NCBI GenBank assembly: GCA_032358255.1
Contig: JAULBX010019965.1
Location: 186,001 to 250,000 of the forward strand
Length of the DNA stretch: 64,000 nt
Direction: 5' to 3'
From: Heterotrichella gracilis
Taxonomy: Eukaryota; Sar; Xanthophyceae; Tribonematales; Xanthonemataceae
Part shown: one piece after another, positions 24,325 to 37,058 of the stretch
How the letters are laid out: the number at the start of each line of letters is the position of its first letter
How positions within the stretch are numbered: the stretch's first letter is position 1
Notes under the pieces: model-generated
What the model was told of the DNA's origin: nothing
Databases searched by the model: none
What the model saw: only the letters and a program-made list of their open reading frames with translations
Position numbers and translations under genes: made by a program

Positions 24325-25389
24325 CAATGCTCAAGGGAAGGACCCCGGGCCAACGTGCAGCTAGAAGCTGGTTTACCCACAGCAGGTTTTATACTTTGTC
24401 AGAGATTGTGTGCAACATGGGCCACGTATATGTAAACGACATAATCTACATTTTTATTGGTCAATTCCAGATCAAATGACAAGTGGTGTCAAGCTGGTTG
24501 GTGAGCTCAGTGAGTCACTGATTCGTTGGGTGCTCAGCAGGCTGGTGAACAGTGTCACCAGTAATTGCAACATGTGCACCCAAGTTGCCCTCAGGGCGTG
24601 CATTCTGAATCATTGCCAATAAATTAAAGGATACAATTATTGTATTGCCATGTGTTTCACAGACCTGCGATTTGAATCAACGACGTTGCGATAACTAGGG
24701 TTGCATTTCTTTGGCTAGCTGGATTATTGACAATCACCGGTGATTTCACTCAGTCTGAACCGCTTTTTATGTAATTTACCGAATTGAGAATCACAAGACG
24801 TGGTCCAAGGGACCACCCTTTCTCACATGTGCCAGTGGGCCAGGCGCTTCAAGGAGACTCCCACTCAGTGGTGTTGCAAATGGCCATCCAAGGCTTGAAC
24901 ACAAGGTTGTCCTTGCATACCTTCACTGCCGCAGGTGTTGCTAAAGCCTTGCATTCACTTGCATGTCGTGGAAATCAACAAATACGTTGCGAAACAGCAC
25001 CGATACCTGGCGTGGTCCATCACGAAACAAAACTATTGTCAATGCCACATTGCAAGGACTTGGGTCGCAAATTTTGAAGACGTTCATTGGCATGTGCTTT
25101 GCACCACATAAATTCCCTCGCTATTACAGCTTGCTAATTAAGTTTTCCAGGCGCTAAGCGCTGCCGAGGGCGTAAGCGTACCCCCCTCCTCCTGCTCAGG
25201 TTGATCATTCAGTCTGGAAAAAAGTGCTGCTGCTGAATGAATCAGCATGTCTCCATTTACCTCCACCGATGCCGGCCGTGCCCAGCCCTGGCCACCATAA
25301 CTTAGCCCAACCCTATATCACGGGAATACCCTCCAAAAGGCTGCACCAGCACCCTCCATCACCGCAATCTCGCCCCCACCCGCTGTGCT
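24325..25389. other. Convergent intergenic region
   Basis: 3' flanks of the PPR gene and the kinase-dehydrogenase gene. No supported exon. A 97-codon frame at 24784 has no family resemblance. Confidence 0.5.
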
Positions 25390-28295
25390 CTAGAATGGCT
25401 GCGCCAGGGGCCTGACCACAATCTCGTTCACGTCCACCGTGGGCGGCGCAGACAGGCACCACAGGATGGTGGCCACCACGTCCTGTGGCGCCAGTGGCGG
25501 GAATCGGGACAGGTTCTGCGCCGCCAGCTGCTGGCTGCCATACTCGCGGACCCGCTGGAAGTCGGTGTCCACCACCCCGGGGGCGATGTTGGACACCCGC
25601 AGGGGCAGGTTGCCTTGCCTCGCCTGCAGCAGAGAGATGAGGTGTCACATGGCAGTGTGCAATTACCCTACCACACATGCAATTTGTGAACATGGGCTTT
25701 GAGCAGAGAAAAGACCAGTCCTTCCTTCTTAAACTACCATGTACCGCGCGTGCCAACACTACATTTTAGGCCCTACGCAGCATGCCCTTTTCCCCTATGC
25801 CTCTGCCTGCTGGTGTATGTGCCTTGCTTACCTCCATCCGCAGTCCCTCAGACACCGCCCGCACCGCCTGCTTGGACGCCACGTACACCGACGAGTCCCC
25901 CGCCTCCAGCGAGATGTCCTCACCCGCCAGGCACGAGATGTTCACGACGTGCCCGTACTGGCCGCGCCGCTTCATGTCCTGTGGGTGAGGGGCAGGTGAG
26001 AGGGGGAGGTGAGATTGGGGATGGCGTTATGCATGGGAGAAGGATGATGGCCACAGCACCAAAGCAGTGCCCTTTTCTTTGAATCATGGTCAGTGGTCGG
26101 CCCGATACCATGAAACAGTAGTGGTTGCTTGAATCATGATGCGCTTTCAGGCAAGGGCAAAGCACATGCGGGCTTGCATCAATGGATACAATGTGCCAAG
26201 CATTGACCACGGGGAACGCCAGTGCATAACGCTGTTCAGCCGACCACTCCTTCACTTGAGTAACTACAACAAACAACTCACATGCGTGGCAGCGGTACAG
26301 CAAGCTAGCTCAGCCACCGCCCCTTCACCCACCTTGATCACTTCCCGGATGCACAGGCATGTGCCCAGTATGTTTGTGCTCACGATCTCCACCCACGCCG
26401 CAGTGTTGCCGTCCATAAGCGACGCATCCTGGCGGCACAAATGCAAAAAGTAAACAAACATTTAAGATGATGCAATATAAAACTTGTGCAGTCTGCCCTT
26501 GAAGAGGCACGTGCAATCAAGGAAGAAGCGCATTGCCTTTTGCTCACTATTTCCCATCAATGTCTCTCTTGTGGTGCAAACAATTACCTACTGCCGCCAA
26601 AAAAACACAACACGCTAATTTTATCCTGCATCCCTTTGGATATCCACATACCTTGCGCGACACCCCCGCACAGTTCACCAGCACGTCGATCCCCGCCCCC
26701 GCCCAGTGCCGCGCCACAATCTTTGGCAGCGCCACCACCTCCGCCTCCTTGGTCACGTCACACACCACAGGCAGGAAGGAACCCAGCGCAAGGTCCCTGG
26801 CCGCCACCGCTGACTGCAGCTTCTCCAGTCGGTCCTTCTTGCGGCAGATGGCCACCACCTTGAGGCCGGCTGCCACTAGGGACATGCAGGTCTCCCACCC
26901 GATGCCTGCGGGGCGGGACTGGCTGGGTGGGGGGCTTGTGGAACAAGGATACAAAGTAATGCCCTACCTCGCACGAATGCGGTGGTAAAGGTAACAGGTG
27001 ATTCAATGGAGTAGCGCCATTATGAATGCAGGTCGGTGCCTTCCAAAAACACATATGAGATTCTACAAAATGTGAACAAAATGGAATAAAAGTATTTTAT
27101 TTTGGTTCACTCCCTGGCAGGCGGAATGGTTTGTACCACCTGTAAGGAGTACTTCAACGGTGCGACATACGGGAATGGGACCTACCTGAGCCAGCACCGG
27201 TGACCAGTGCAACCTTGTCAACCCACTTGTCCAAGCCATCCATTCCTGGCGCAAAGTGGCCGTTTGTTGCCGCGGCTGGTGTCGCAACAGGCGTGGGAGC
27301 AGCTGGTGCAGGTGGAGGAGCCTCCTATATGTAACACAAAAGGCTCAGATCTGCCAACTTTCCAAGCTGATCCCATCACTGATGACCTGTGCGTGACGCG
27401 TGGATGCAGTGCTGCTGAGGGTTACCTGTGGTGCTTGTGAGGTGCTGGGTGTAGGCTGAGGCTGTGGCTGGGGAGTGGGGGCTGCTGGTGGCACGAAGTT
27501 TGGACCAACCTCCCCTTTCAACGCGTTGGCTGCTATCTGCTGTAGCTGGTACACGGCGGCATCCAGGTTGTCGTTGATGAGGATGTAGTCAAACAAGCCA
27601 GGCTCATCAGCGCTGTAGGCAACCAAAACGACTTTCAATCTCACCAAGACGGACCTTGTGCACAAAGGCAGGCACAGCAATCACCACCACACCTAGTACA
27701 GGCTCTGAGCCACCCATGCCTCACCTTGCCAGCTCTGCTTTTGCGTTTTGAAGGCGCCTCTGTATTTGGTCCTCCGTCTCAGTGTTGCGCCCACGCAGCC
27801 TCTTCTCCAGCTCAGTCTCGTTGGGAGGAGCCACGAACACAAAGATGGCCTTGAGCCCCTTTTGCCTGACCTGCCTAGCTCCCTGGACATCAATGTCCAA
27901 GATGCAGCACTTGCCCTGCATGGCCACGTCCTCCACGGCCTTGATGGAGGTGCCGTAGATGTGGTGATGCACGTGAGCATACTCCAGGAATCTGCCCTCC
28001 CCGATGTCCTTCTCAAAGGTGGTCCGGTCAACAAAGTAGTAGTTCACGCCATTCTGTGGACACACATCCCACCAGTCAGTACACCACCCCAAGGCAGGAT
28101 TTTCGTACTTGAGAGGTTGATGGTAAGGCTCACCTGTTCCCCAGGCCTTGGTTGCCGAGTGGTATGGCTCACTGAGAAGCCAAACTGCGTGGTGTTACCC
28201 ATCAGCTTTTGGATCAGCGTCCCTTTCCCCACCCCAGATGGCCCGCAGATGACCAAGGCGCTGGGCCGATTGAGCGAGGACTCAGAGTTACCCAT
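25390..28295 (-). CDS. Guanylate kinase fused to a short-chain dehydrogenase/reductase
   Basis: Eight minus-strand exons (28295-28134, 28053-27725, 27612-27426, 27324-27186, 26905-26652, 26428-26333, 25978-25832, 25623-25390) keep one frame for 515 residues. Residues 1-205 are guanylate kinase: P-loop GPSGVGKGT, the GMP-binding [26 protein letters not shown] and [13 protein letters not shown] Pro/Gln/Ala-rich linker leads to a classical SDR from about residue 250: cofactor loop TGAGSGIGWE, NCAG, then the active-site YVASK with a serine 5 residues before the tyrosine. Guanylate kinase makes GDP from GMP and ATP; the SDR substrate is unknown. The exon 27324-27186 carries both the linker end and the SDR cofactor loop, so the two halves share an exon chain. 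The N-terminus MGNSES fits an N-myristoylation signal. Confidence 0.88.
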
Positions 28296-29476
28296 GCTGG
28301 AGGATCGCGGGCTACAAGGGCTACAACAGGGAAAGAAGACAGGACTCTAGCAAGTAGCTGTATTTTTAAAAGATGGCTGGTGCGATCACTGGCAAGCGAT
28401 CTGGATTTGAACGCTCGCATTTCCCAGTTCTAGCTCAAACCGACTAAGATTCCACGCTGTCAAAGAAGGCCGATTCAGTCTCGAGCAAAACAACCACAGT
28501 TAAAAGGATAGGTGCATACGATGCTGGGTCATCCATGTGCACAATTGGTTCATACCACAGGGGTTTGCAGTATGGGAATTTTCAACGGGGGGACTAGTCA
28601 TGGATAGCCATGGCTAGCCAGTTGTCAGACAGCTTGTAGGTTTGTCCTCCCCAGACCTTGTAGCCCACTGTTTAATCATCAGCTGTATCGATAGTGTGTA
28701 CCCTGTCTATGCAACATGTCCGCCGTATACGCGGCGCGTTGTCCACTATATGCGCAAATGGCTGTTTAGGGATTAGGGTTTATGGCCATGCCCACCCACT
28801 GTCCCTACTAGGTTGCAGCTGCACCTTGCACTCTGCACCTTGCTGACATTGTGACATGACTTGCCTGGCGTTGTGGTAACATTAATTGATAGATTTTATT
28901 ACCAGGGGCTGCTGCCTAACTTCACAGGGGTAACAGCCAACTGGCAGCACATTGTTTGCATCCACATGATCATCCCTAGCGGTAAAGCTCTGCTTTTATT
29001 GACAATCGCCACAGCACAAAGATGAACAAGGCCTATATACACAATAGGCAAAGCTTTGTCCAAAAAATACACGAAATCGGGGCCCAAAAGAGTTGGCAAG
29101 CAGGGTGCAGGTAAACTTCCGGCACCCCCAAAGAAAGGAACAAAAAGACTCTAGCTTGTACGTATTTGTTTATTGGTTGAGTTTGGACAGCGTTAAGCAA
29201 TACCAGAAGCAAGAAAAAACCGAGAAACACTAGGTGCGCTGTTTTACCCCACGAGCAGACCTGGAGACTGTACCAAGCACCCAATTATGCATGCAACAGG
29301 TCACAACCTGCTGAGAACCAGGCAGCGGCGGGCGCAGCAGCCCCACAGAGACTCATAGATCCGCTCCTCGATAAAAATCCCATCCCTGCACTGCCACAGT
29401 GGCATTCCCCAGACAGAAATTCCGTCCCCGTACTGCTGCAGTACCATCACCGAGAGAAAATACCGTTCCCTGCCCC
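28296..29476. other. Upstream region of the fusion gene and 3' flank of the peptidase gene
   Basis: Presumed promoter of the kinase-dehydrogenase gene. No supported exon. A tRNA-like scrap at about 28390-28440 is discussed under rejected items. Confidence 0.45.
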
Positions 29477-32400
29477 CTACAGCGGCATCCCCGTGATGCT
29501 GACCTGGCACAGGCTGTACCCAGTGTCATTCCGCAGCGGGTCTAGCGCCACCACCAGCGTGTCCCCCACCGCACCCCCCTCCCCACACAGCGCGCTGGCT
29601 GTGCGCCACGGGTCCAAGGGGAGGAAGTCAGCACAGGTGGCGCCGGGAAGACGGCCCGAGGTGCCGTTGGCTACTTGGATGCTCACCACCGCCCCTGCCA
29701 TGGTGGTCAGGCTGACGCTGTCCACCCTGCACCAGGCGCCATGGGTGTCACGCACAAAGAAATAGAAAAAATCGAACGCAAATGGATTGCAAATGCAATC
29801 CAAAACCCTCCATGCAGCGACAGCGGCACAGGCGAGACCCTAAACCTTATCGGTACCAATCACCAAACCACCTGCGCACCCTGTCCAAAAAGCATGGCAG
29901 GGGGAGTACAAAGAGTCCTACTTAAGTCCCCTTGGCACTAGTTAACCCCATCCCAACCCCCATTACCCACCTGTACATCCTCCCCAGGCGGACATTCACC
30001 GGCACCGACTCCGGCCCCTCCCACAGCCTGCACCGGCCATGCTCGTAGTCCACCCAACGCCATGGCTGCGGCTCGGCAGTGGCCATGGGCCAGTCGTAGT
30101 CCTGGCTGGTGAAGGGGAGGGAGGATACAATGGAGGGGAGGTCGGCGATGATTGTGACCTCGCACAGGCGGGAGATCCCCAGGATGCTGAGGCCGGTCAC
30201 GGGGAGGCGGTAGTCAACCTGGGGATTGAGAAATATCACATGAGGGCCTAAGAATACTGCCTCTATCAACTGCATAGCACAGAGACAGATGGTGGTGTAG
30301 ACTTTTTGGAATGCCATGGATATGTCTTGCCTTCCACATACCAATTTGCAACACAAACGCAACACATCCGCCATAGCAGCCTCATGGGATGAAGACAATT
30401 TTCCTGAGGAATGTACTGTAACTGCCTCAATACGGTAACCCATACCACATACCGAAAGGCCCCCGCCAAGCCTTACCAGTACGGTAGTGTCCCCTTCCAT
30501 CGCCGCTTTCTGTGTCCACACCACCTGCCCCAAGTAGCTGAGCTGCACAGTTGACTCCAGCCCCACACCCATCACCAACACCGCCTGGACCAGCACCGGA
30601 CCCTGCACAGCGCGTGCAGGGTTGTGGTCAGGATCGGGGCAAGGACTCCAGGAATGGTGCATCCGATGAACATGGCAGTGGTGGTGCTGGTGAACGCAAC
30701 TGGGGTTGGCGGTGATATGGTACTTGTTATGATGGTGGTGAGAAAGCATGGCAAAAGTTGTGACATTGGCGGAAGTCGTTGTAGTGATGTCGACATGATG
30801 GAGATTTGAACCACCTTCAAATTGAATAATAATAATGATCATAGTGATCATAGTGATAGTAATAATCATGGTTATTACAATACATATGATAAAAGGTTCA
30901 CAACCCTCCAACACCCTCACCTTGAGCTCCAGCCTCCACGACAGCCCCAGCCCCCACACCAGGCACGTCCCCTGGTCCTTGTCAATAGGCAACGAGTAGC
31001 TGGGCAGCAGCTGGCGGGGGGTGACTGCCGTCCCCACCACCAGTGGCGCCATGGCAGCCACAATGTCCAGCTGGTACCCCCCCACCACCTGCACCTCGCA
31101 CACCCCCAGGGGCTGCGGGTGGGGGGACGCCTGGCGCACCAGGGTGAGGTAGGTGCCTGTGGTGTGGGGATGGTGGGTGAGGCGGAAGTGGTGGGCAGAC
31201 GCGAGAGTGCACATGCGAACAGCATGTCAACGTATTTGGTCAAACCAAGCCCACACGAAGACAACAAACAAGTGATCAAACCACTAGGATGGTATGCATG
31301 ACACATTCCCTCCCCTTGGTCCCCAGTCCACACCCCACCAACCCACCTGGTAGGTACCGCCCACAGTCCACCTCCACCATCTGCCCCGCAGCCACCTGCA
31401 GCTCCCCGCCGCACACCTCACCACCCACACCCACACCCTGCCCCGGCCGCACCCCCCCCACCACCACGCTGCTGCCGTTGAGCGACGCGGCGCACAGCTC
31501 CCGCCCCCCCCTTGCACCCCGCTCCAGGGGGGTGCAGGGGAGGGGGGCTACTAAGCGCACTGCACGGATGTACAGCGGCTGCTCGCCAGTGTACATGTAC
31601 CTGTGGAGGGGCGATAGGGTTGGAATTCTGCCCACAAGACCCTAAAACCTTCTCAGAAGACTTCATGCTCTACTTTGGCACCCTAGCTAGGGCTAATCAT
31701 TGTACCCTTACCCTCACCAGGGTATGAACCTCTCCAGCCCTACAGACCCTCCCCAGGGTGACGACGCGCACAAACACATACAAATCTCTCATGCACCGCA
31801 CCCAGGATACGGCCACGCACACAACACCCTCATGAGGGAATGCACTTCCCCAACCCTACTGACCCTGGGAGGGTAGCACGCACCATTTTGGCACCGCATC
31901 CGGGTAGGTGACAGCGCACATTGAGGCTGATGTGGACAGGTTGCCATCCACCCCCAGGCCAGGGGAGGAGCCAGGGGCGATGGAGGTGGAGTGGGCGGTG
32001 GTTGCGGGCCGGAGCAACACGCCTGGGTGGGGGGGGAGGGTGAGGGGGGGGAGGCCAAGCACAGGTAATACCGCGTTGTCTTAATCTAAGTACATTTTTG
32101 TTAATTATTCATTACAAAATTAGATTGCTTCTTGGCTTGTGGTAATGGCGTGACGGGGCACAAAGGTTTGGTCCCCGCCTGCCTTGAAATGTTCAGCACA
32201 TGAAGCATTGTAGCCACCCCTCACCTGGCACACTCCCTGCAGCCGCCCTCCCCACCACCCGCGGTGGCGCCACCACACTCAGCGCCTGCACTGAACACAC
32301 GCACAGCTGTGGCGGCTTGGTGGGTGGGGGCAGGGGAAACGCCACCGTTGCGTAGCTGCCTGCCAGCTGCTTGGTGCAGGTGAAGTCGATGAAAGCCCCT

Positions 32401-35400
32401 GGCTTGGCCCCGGTGATGGTGGCGCAGGGTGGGGATTGGCGGAAGGAGGGGGAGTTGCCGATGAAGATGGTGGCACCCTCCAGGTTGGTGGCTGCGGGAG
32501 TGGGGTGGAGTGGGGTGAGGGAGGGTGCAGCAAATGGCGGTGGGTGGGTGGTGCAGGTTGGCGGCGCAATGGGTGGGGTGGCGGTGTGTGTTTTGGTGGG
32601 TGTGGGGGCAGAGTGGACAGGCGAGTGTGTGATGTGTGCGTAGGTGGGGTGCGAAGACATGCTATTGGGCTACAGTGGAACCATACGTAATGACAAGGAA
32701 ATGGAACATGAAATGTGCAGATACGATGCAATAAGCACAAAGCCAAATCAGCCACATGTCAGGCCAACCTCCCCGTCCCCTTCCCCTCTCACCTGGCTCC
32801 TCCATCGACCCCCTGAACAGGATCCGCACCCCGTCAATGGCGTACGTTTCCGACAGATACCCAGTCCAGTAGGGGGCAGGGTCACCCTGTTGTGTGCAGC
32901 TGCAGTTGCCCGACGAGCTGGAGAAAGCCCCTGAAATCGCATTTTTTGCATCGCTGCGTACCCCCACGGGAACCCCCGGCGTGGTCCCGGGGATCCATGA
33001 GGTGGCGGTTGAGGATTGGAAGGCGGCAGAGAAGGGGATTTGGTTCATGGGCTGCTTCAGGGCGCCCAACTGGTAGAGGGTGGGCCTGGGATAGGTGGTG
33101 GGGAGGGGTGGGGTGTGTTTGGGGCAAGGGGAGAGAGGATGAGGGTGTATGAGGAGTTAAAAGAGGAGGGATGCACATGAATTCACTGTAATATAATCTC
33201 CCGCAAGCTTCCAATCTGCCCAAATGTCACCCCACATCCACTAGCCCCCTTCCTACACACACCCCACCGCACCCACCTGGTTGTGGCCAGCATGGCCTGC
33301 ACGCGCAGCACCTGGTGCGGTGTGAGCTGCTGCCTGCATGAGTTATTTGTGGAGTCCATGTAGTTGAGTATAGGGTCAAAGGCATCGTCGTCGGGGCAGG
33401 TGTCGGGCGGGTTGTCGGCGGGGCAGCCAAGATTTGGAGTGCCTTGCCTGCGGGTGGGGTGGGAGGGTAGGTGGTGGTGTGGGGTGGTGGTGGGTGGATG
33501 CAATGGTGTGGATCGTGGTGTGGGGCTCTAGATGGGGCAGGCAAATTTGAAGCGCAGTGGTAGGAAAGACTGCAGTTACCCATGATCGCTGCCGTATTCC
33601 TTGAGGAATCGCACCACCCTCTCCAACATCACGCATGGTGTCCACATCCAAATGCACCCTGTCCTTTCATGCATCCCTGCTCTGCTGCACTTCCCCAACA
33701 GCTGTCTCACCTGGGTGTGTCTGTGATGAAATCCCCGTCCTCGTCGCACGTGGGATTGTGCGCATCCCCGTACGTGTCCAGCAGTCCCAAGAAATGGCCC
33801 ATCTGGTGCACCAGAGATGTTGCCCCCGGCCCAATGCTGGCGTGGCGCATGAGTATCCAGTTGCGGTGGCGGGCGGTGGCGGGGGTGAGGGGGGAGAAGG
33901 TGGTGTTTGTCATGCCGCTGAAACCTGTGGGTGGAGGGGTGGGTGTGGTAGGTGGAGTCGTGTGCCCCATGCAGGCGAGGAGATGGGGGAATTGGGGGCG
34001 CATGTGAATGTGAGGGGATCATGTCGGTGCAGGATCGGCATCCTGTGCAGCTGACGGCAAATCATTTTGCTGCTGAGGCGCATAAATCATCAGCAAGAAC
34101 ACCAGCCTAGCGCATGCTCATGTATGTCCTTCCGTGGCTGAATGTCAGGAAACAGATGCGAGCAAAATTTTTGAGTTATAAACTTAGCAACCTGCACATA
34201 CCAGGCAGATGGCACAGGATGACGTTCACAGCATCCACGTGGCTGTCGGAGAAGGTCCCCAAAATGGCCTCAGTGGCCCCCCAATCGCTGGCATTCCCGC
34301 ACCCGTAGTACCACTCCACGGGCACCATGTGGTAGCTGTACCTGTCCAGGTAGAAGCTGATGCTGGCTGGGAAGAAGGCTGCATTGAGCTGCAGGAGCTG
34401 CTTGTCGAGTGTGCCTCGAAGCAGCGGGCGGGTGTCCTCGGTGCCGTTGGATGGGTAGAGGAGCCAGATGTTGACGGGGAGGAGCAAGGGGGGGTAGGCG
34501 TCGATTGAAGAGGATATCTGCTGGGGGGACCTGCAAGTGGTTGTGGCTGCTTGGGGGACAGGCCATGTACCATGGCGAGTGGATGCTCCAGACCCACGGG
34601 TAAGCCATGACCAAGACAGGCCTAACAACCATCATATCATGTGCCATGCCGACGTAATGGAATGAACTTTGCCCAGGTTTCTGGCTTGCACACATGACCC
34701 CAATAACATATCTATTTTAGATTCACCATACTGTGACCCACCCCATGGCGCCATGCAAAGCATGCGCAGGATGCCATGCCCTGCATCAATGAAGGCTCCA
34801 GACACCTCTCCACCCAGTACTACCCCACCACCGCTACCAAATTCCGCAGCATGCCCATGGCGTGCATGTGCCCGCAGCCCAGCGCACTGGCCCCCAGACA
34901 CACATGTCAATGCACACTGCACACCTAAGTGGGCGTGCATGCATGCGACGCCCCGCACCTGTCCCCCGCCGCCGCCCCAAATGCCAGCGTCTCCGCCTCG
35001 ATTGCGGCAGCCTTGTACTCGTCCAACCACGGCGCCTGGGTCCCGCAGTCAAACACAGACAGCGCACTGATATCAGTCACAGCCCCATCCTCGGGAAGGG
35101 CGAGGCTGTCTTCGGATTGCGTGATCTCCTCGTGAGGAGCGGGTGGGGGCTGCGGGGCGCCCCCATAGGCCAGCCCCACTGCTAGTAGTGCCACTGACAG
35201 CAGCAGGAGGACCACCCCCGTGTAGAGCAGCCAGTAGTTGGGGTCGCAGTAGTCCTGTGGGCAGCATGGGGGTGCGGTTTTAGTGACGTGGCTGGCGGCT
35301 ATCACTGGCCACACTGGAGGCAGTGGCTCAAAAAGCCCTGGCCCCTAACCCAGCTAGGGTATCGTGGTTATGGATCTGGCGCTCGTGTCCCTTGGGGTTG

Positions 35401-35989
35401 TAGGGTGGCCAGATAGGATGTGTATGTGTGTGTGCTGGTGGGTGAGTTGCCAGGGGTCGTGTGGGCATATCTGCAGGGTTGCACTTTGGCGGGAATGGGC
35501 CAAAGTGTGACTGCAGCATAGTGTGGTAATCTGTGGAAGCTCTCTGGGTGAGCTGTCCATTGGCCTATCAGGCAGTATTGCGGGTACTTGGTTTGTGCAT
35601 GCTGCCTGGTGCTTACTTTCCAAATCTGCTGACCTTCCCTGGTGCATGCATGTATGCATGCATATTGCCAGTGCCCTCACCTTCCACCTGGGCCTGCGTG
35701 AAGCTGTCCGCAGCAGTAGCGTGCTCTCCGAGCTGCTTGCATCCACAGCCAACGACTGCACCCTGCCCCCGTCCCGCGCATGGGACCCATCCCGTGGGCT
35801 CCTGCAGTAGGGTCTGCCATTGGCCCTGTGCGGCACTGTCACCTCAGCACTGGACTCGTGGATGGCGAAGCTGTCCTTGGATGCTGAGGAGCACCGTGCC
35901 AGGCTGTCAGCCGCGCAGTAGGCTGAGTCCCACCGTGCGGAGCTGCGGTTGTATTCCTCCAACTCCATGGAATTGGAGGGTGGGTCCAT
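29477..35989 (-). CDS. Membrane-anchored M43 peptidase homologue with F5/8-type lectin repeats
   Basis: Thirteen minus-strand exons (35989-35681, 35254-34959, 34530-34202, 33924-33711, 33447-33273, 33069-32793, 32491-32225, 32022-31884, 31600-31347, 31156-30921, 30602-30477, 30218-29971, 29726-29477) join in phase to 1039 residues. Order: cytosolic tail to about 103; one membrane helix (about 110-135, LLYTGVVLLLLSVALLAVGL), type II; M43 pappalysin-like domain about 205-445; then fucolectin/F5-8C-like repeats to the end, with ATIFIGNSP, ELCAASLNGSSV and LGVCEVQVV. The zinc motif reads HQMGHFLGLLD (351-361), where M43 enzymes have HExxHxxGxxH. The Met-turn NYMD (413) and the pappalysin DTP and CPDD segments are kept. 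It is probably a cell-surface or matrix protein that binds sugars. Peptidase activity is doubtful. Exon 1 could contain a further intron. Confidence 0.85.
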
Positions 35990-37058
35990 GGTGGGTGGTG
36001 TGGAGGGTCATCCTAACTGGGCTTCCATATGCGGGATGGAGGCCCTGTGGGTGGGATTGACGGGAAGGCCGGTGGGAGTTCGTGCAGATGGGGAGTGGGT
36101 CAGGCCCAGGCGGAGCAAGGCTCTACGAGACGCGTGCATGAGGTCAAAGTATTGCCTATTGATGCATGTACAGGTGGGCAAGGGTAAACCACCATTTTGG
36201 CGATGCACGCAGCAAGAAACCTTGGTTGGGTGAACAAGCTAGATGCTGTCTTACTTGACAACGTCAAAGTGGGTCTAGTAGAACAACGAGCATACTAACT
36301 GACCTTGTCAAGACTCCGTGCTACCGCAAAACCAACGCGTCACCTACATAAGCAATTTGCAAAGTCCATAGACACAGAATACTGCTCAACAGTGCACTAT
36401 CGTTTGTACAGTACTTGTCAACCTGGCGTGTCTACGTTGGCAAGCAAAATAGGTTTTGCGGGAAACAGCTGTCGTACTTCTAGATATCAACAAGTTTCCC
36501 GCCCTTGCGTCGAGTTTCAAACTCGTTAGGGATTTCAAACCTTGTGTTTGATGTATATGAGTTGATTTGCTACAGCTTGGACTCCAATTGCTATTCCACG
36601 GAAAGGTGTAGACCCGCTAGTGTGTATCAAAGACCGCCGAGGTAGAATACCTGCACTCATATGCATGCATTCAGAAGCCATCCTGTACTGGTGCTTTACA
36701 TCCCACCTTGGCCTGTCACCTCACTTGCTCTTGGCTGGTTGTCCCCAATCCCTGTCCCTGTCGTGCTCGTGCTGTCACACCCGCTTACTGTGCTGCTGGT
36801 GTGCACTCGCTTCAAGCTTAGTTTTGGTGTGCTTTTGTTTCTGCTTGGTGCTTGTTGGGTTCTCGCCTTTGTCCATGCTCTGTCACCGTGCTTGTTGAAC
36901 GTCCCTGTAGTGTGGTGAGTTTTGGTCTGCGTCGTATCGCTCCACCCCCTGCGTTTTCAGTTTTTGGGTGAAGGTAAACCCTTGCATTCCTGCAGATCTA
37001 CTGCCACGCTCAGCCACTGGTCAAACATACCACACCTCTGGACTCATCACTGATGACA
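35990..37058. other. Divergent intergenic region
   Basis: Presumed promoters of the peptidase-like gene and the hypothetical gene. Contains ATATGCATGCAT near 36659. No supported exon. Confidence 0.45.

Noticed and set aside
27748-28350. 200-codon plus-strand frame over the guanylate kinase exons
   Set aside because: Antisense shadow of a strongly conserved kinase; no family resemblance of its own.
28380-28445. tRNA-like scrap on the minus strand, with a GTTCAAATCC B-box-like sequence
   Set aside because: No acceptor stem, no anticodon arm and wrong spacing to any A box. At best an old SINE or tRNA fragment.
29922-31214. 430-codon open frame on the minus strand
   Set aside because: It runs through two introns of the lectin-peptidase gene. 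Only the parts matching phased exons are kept.
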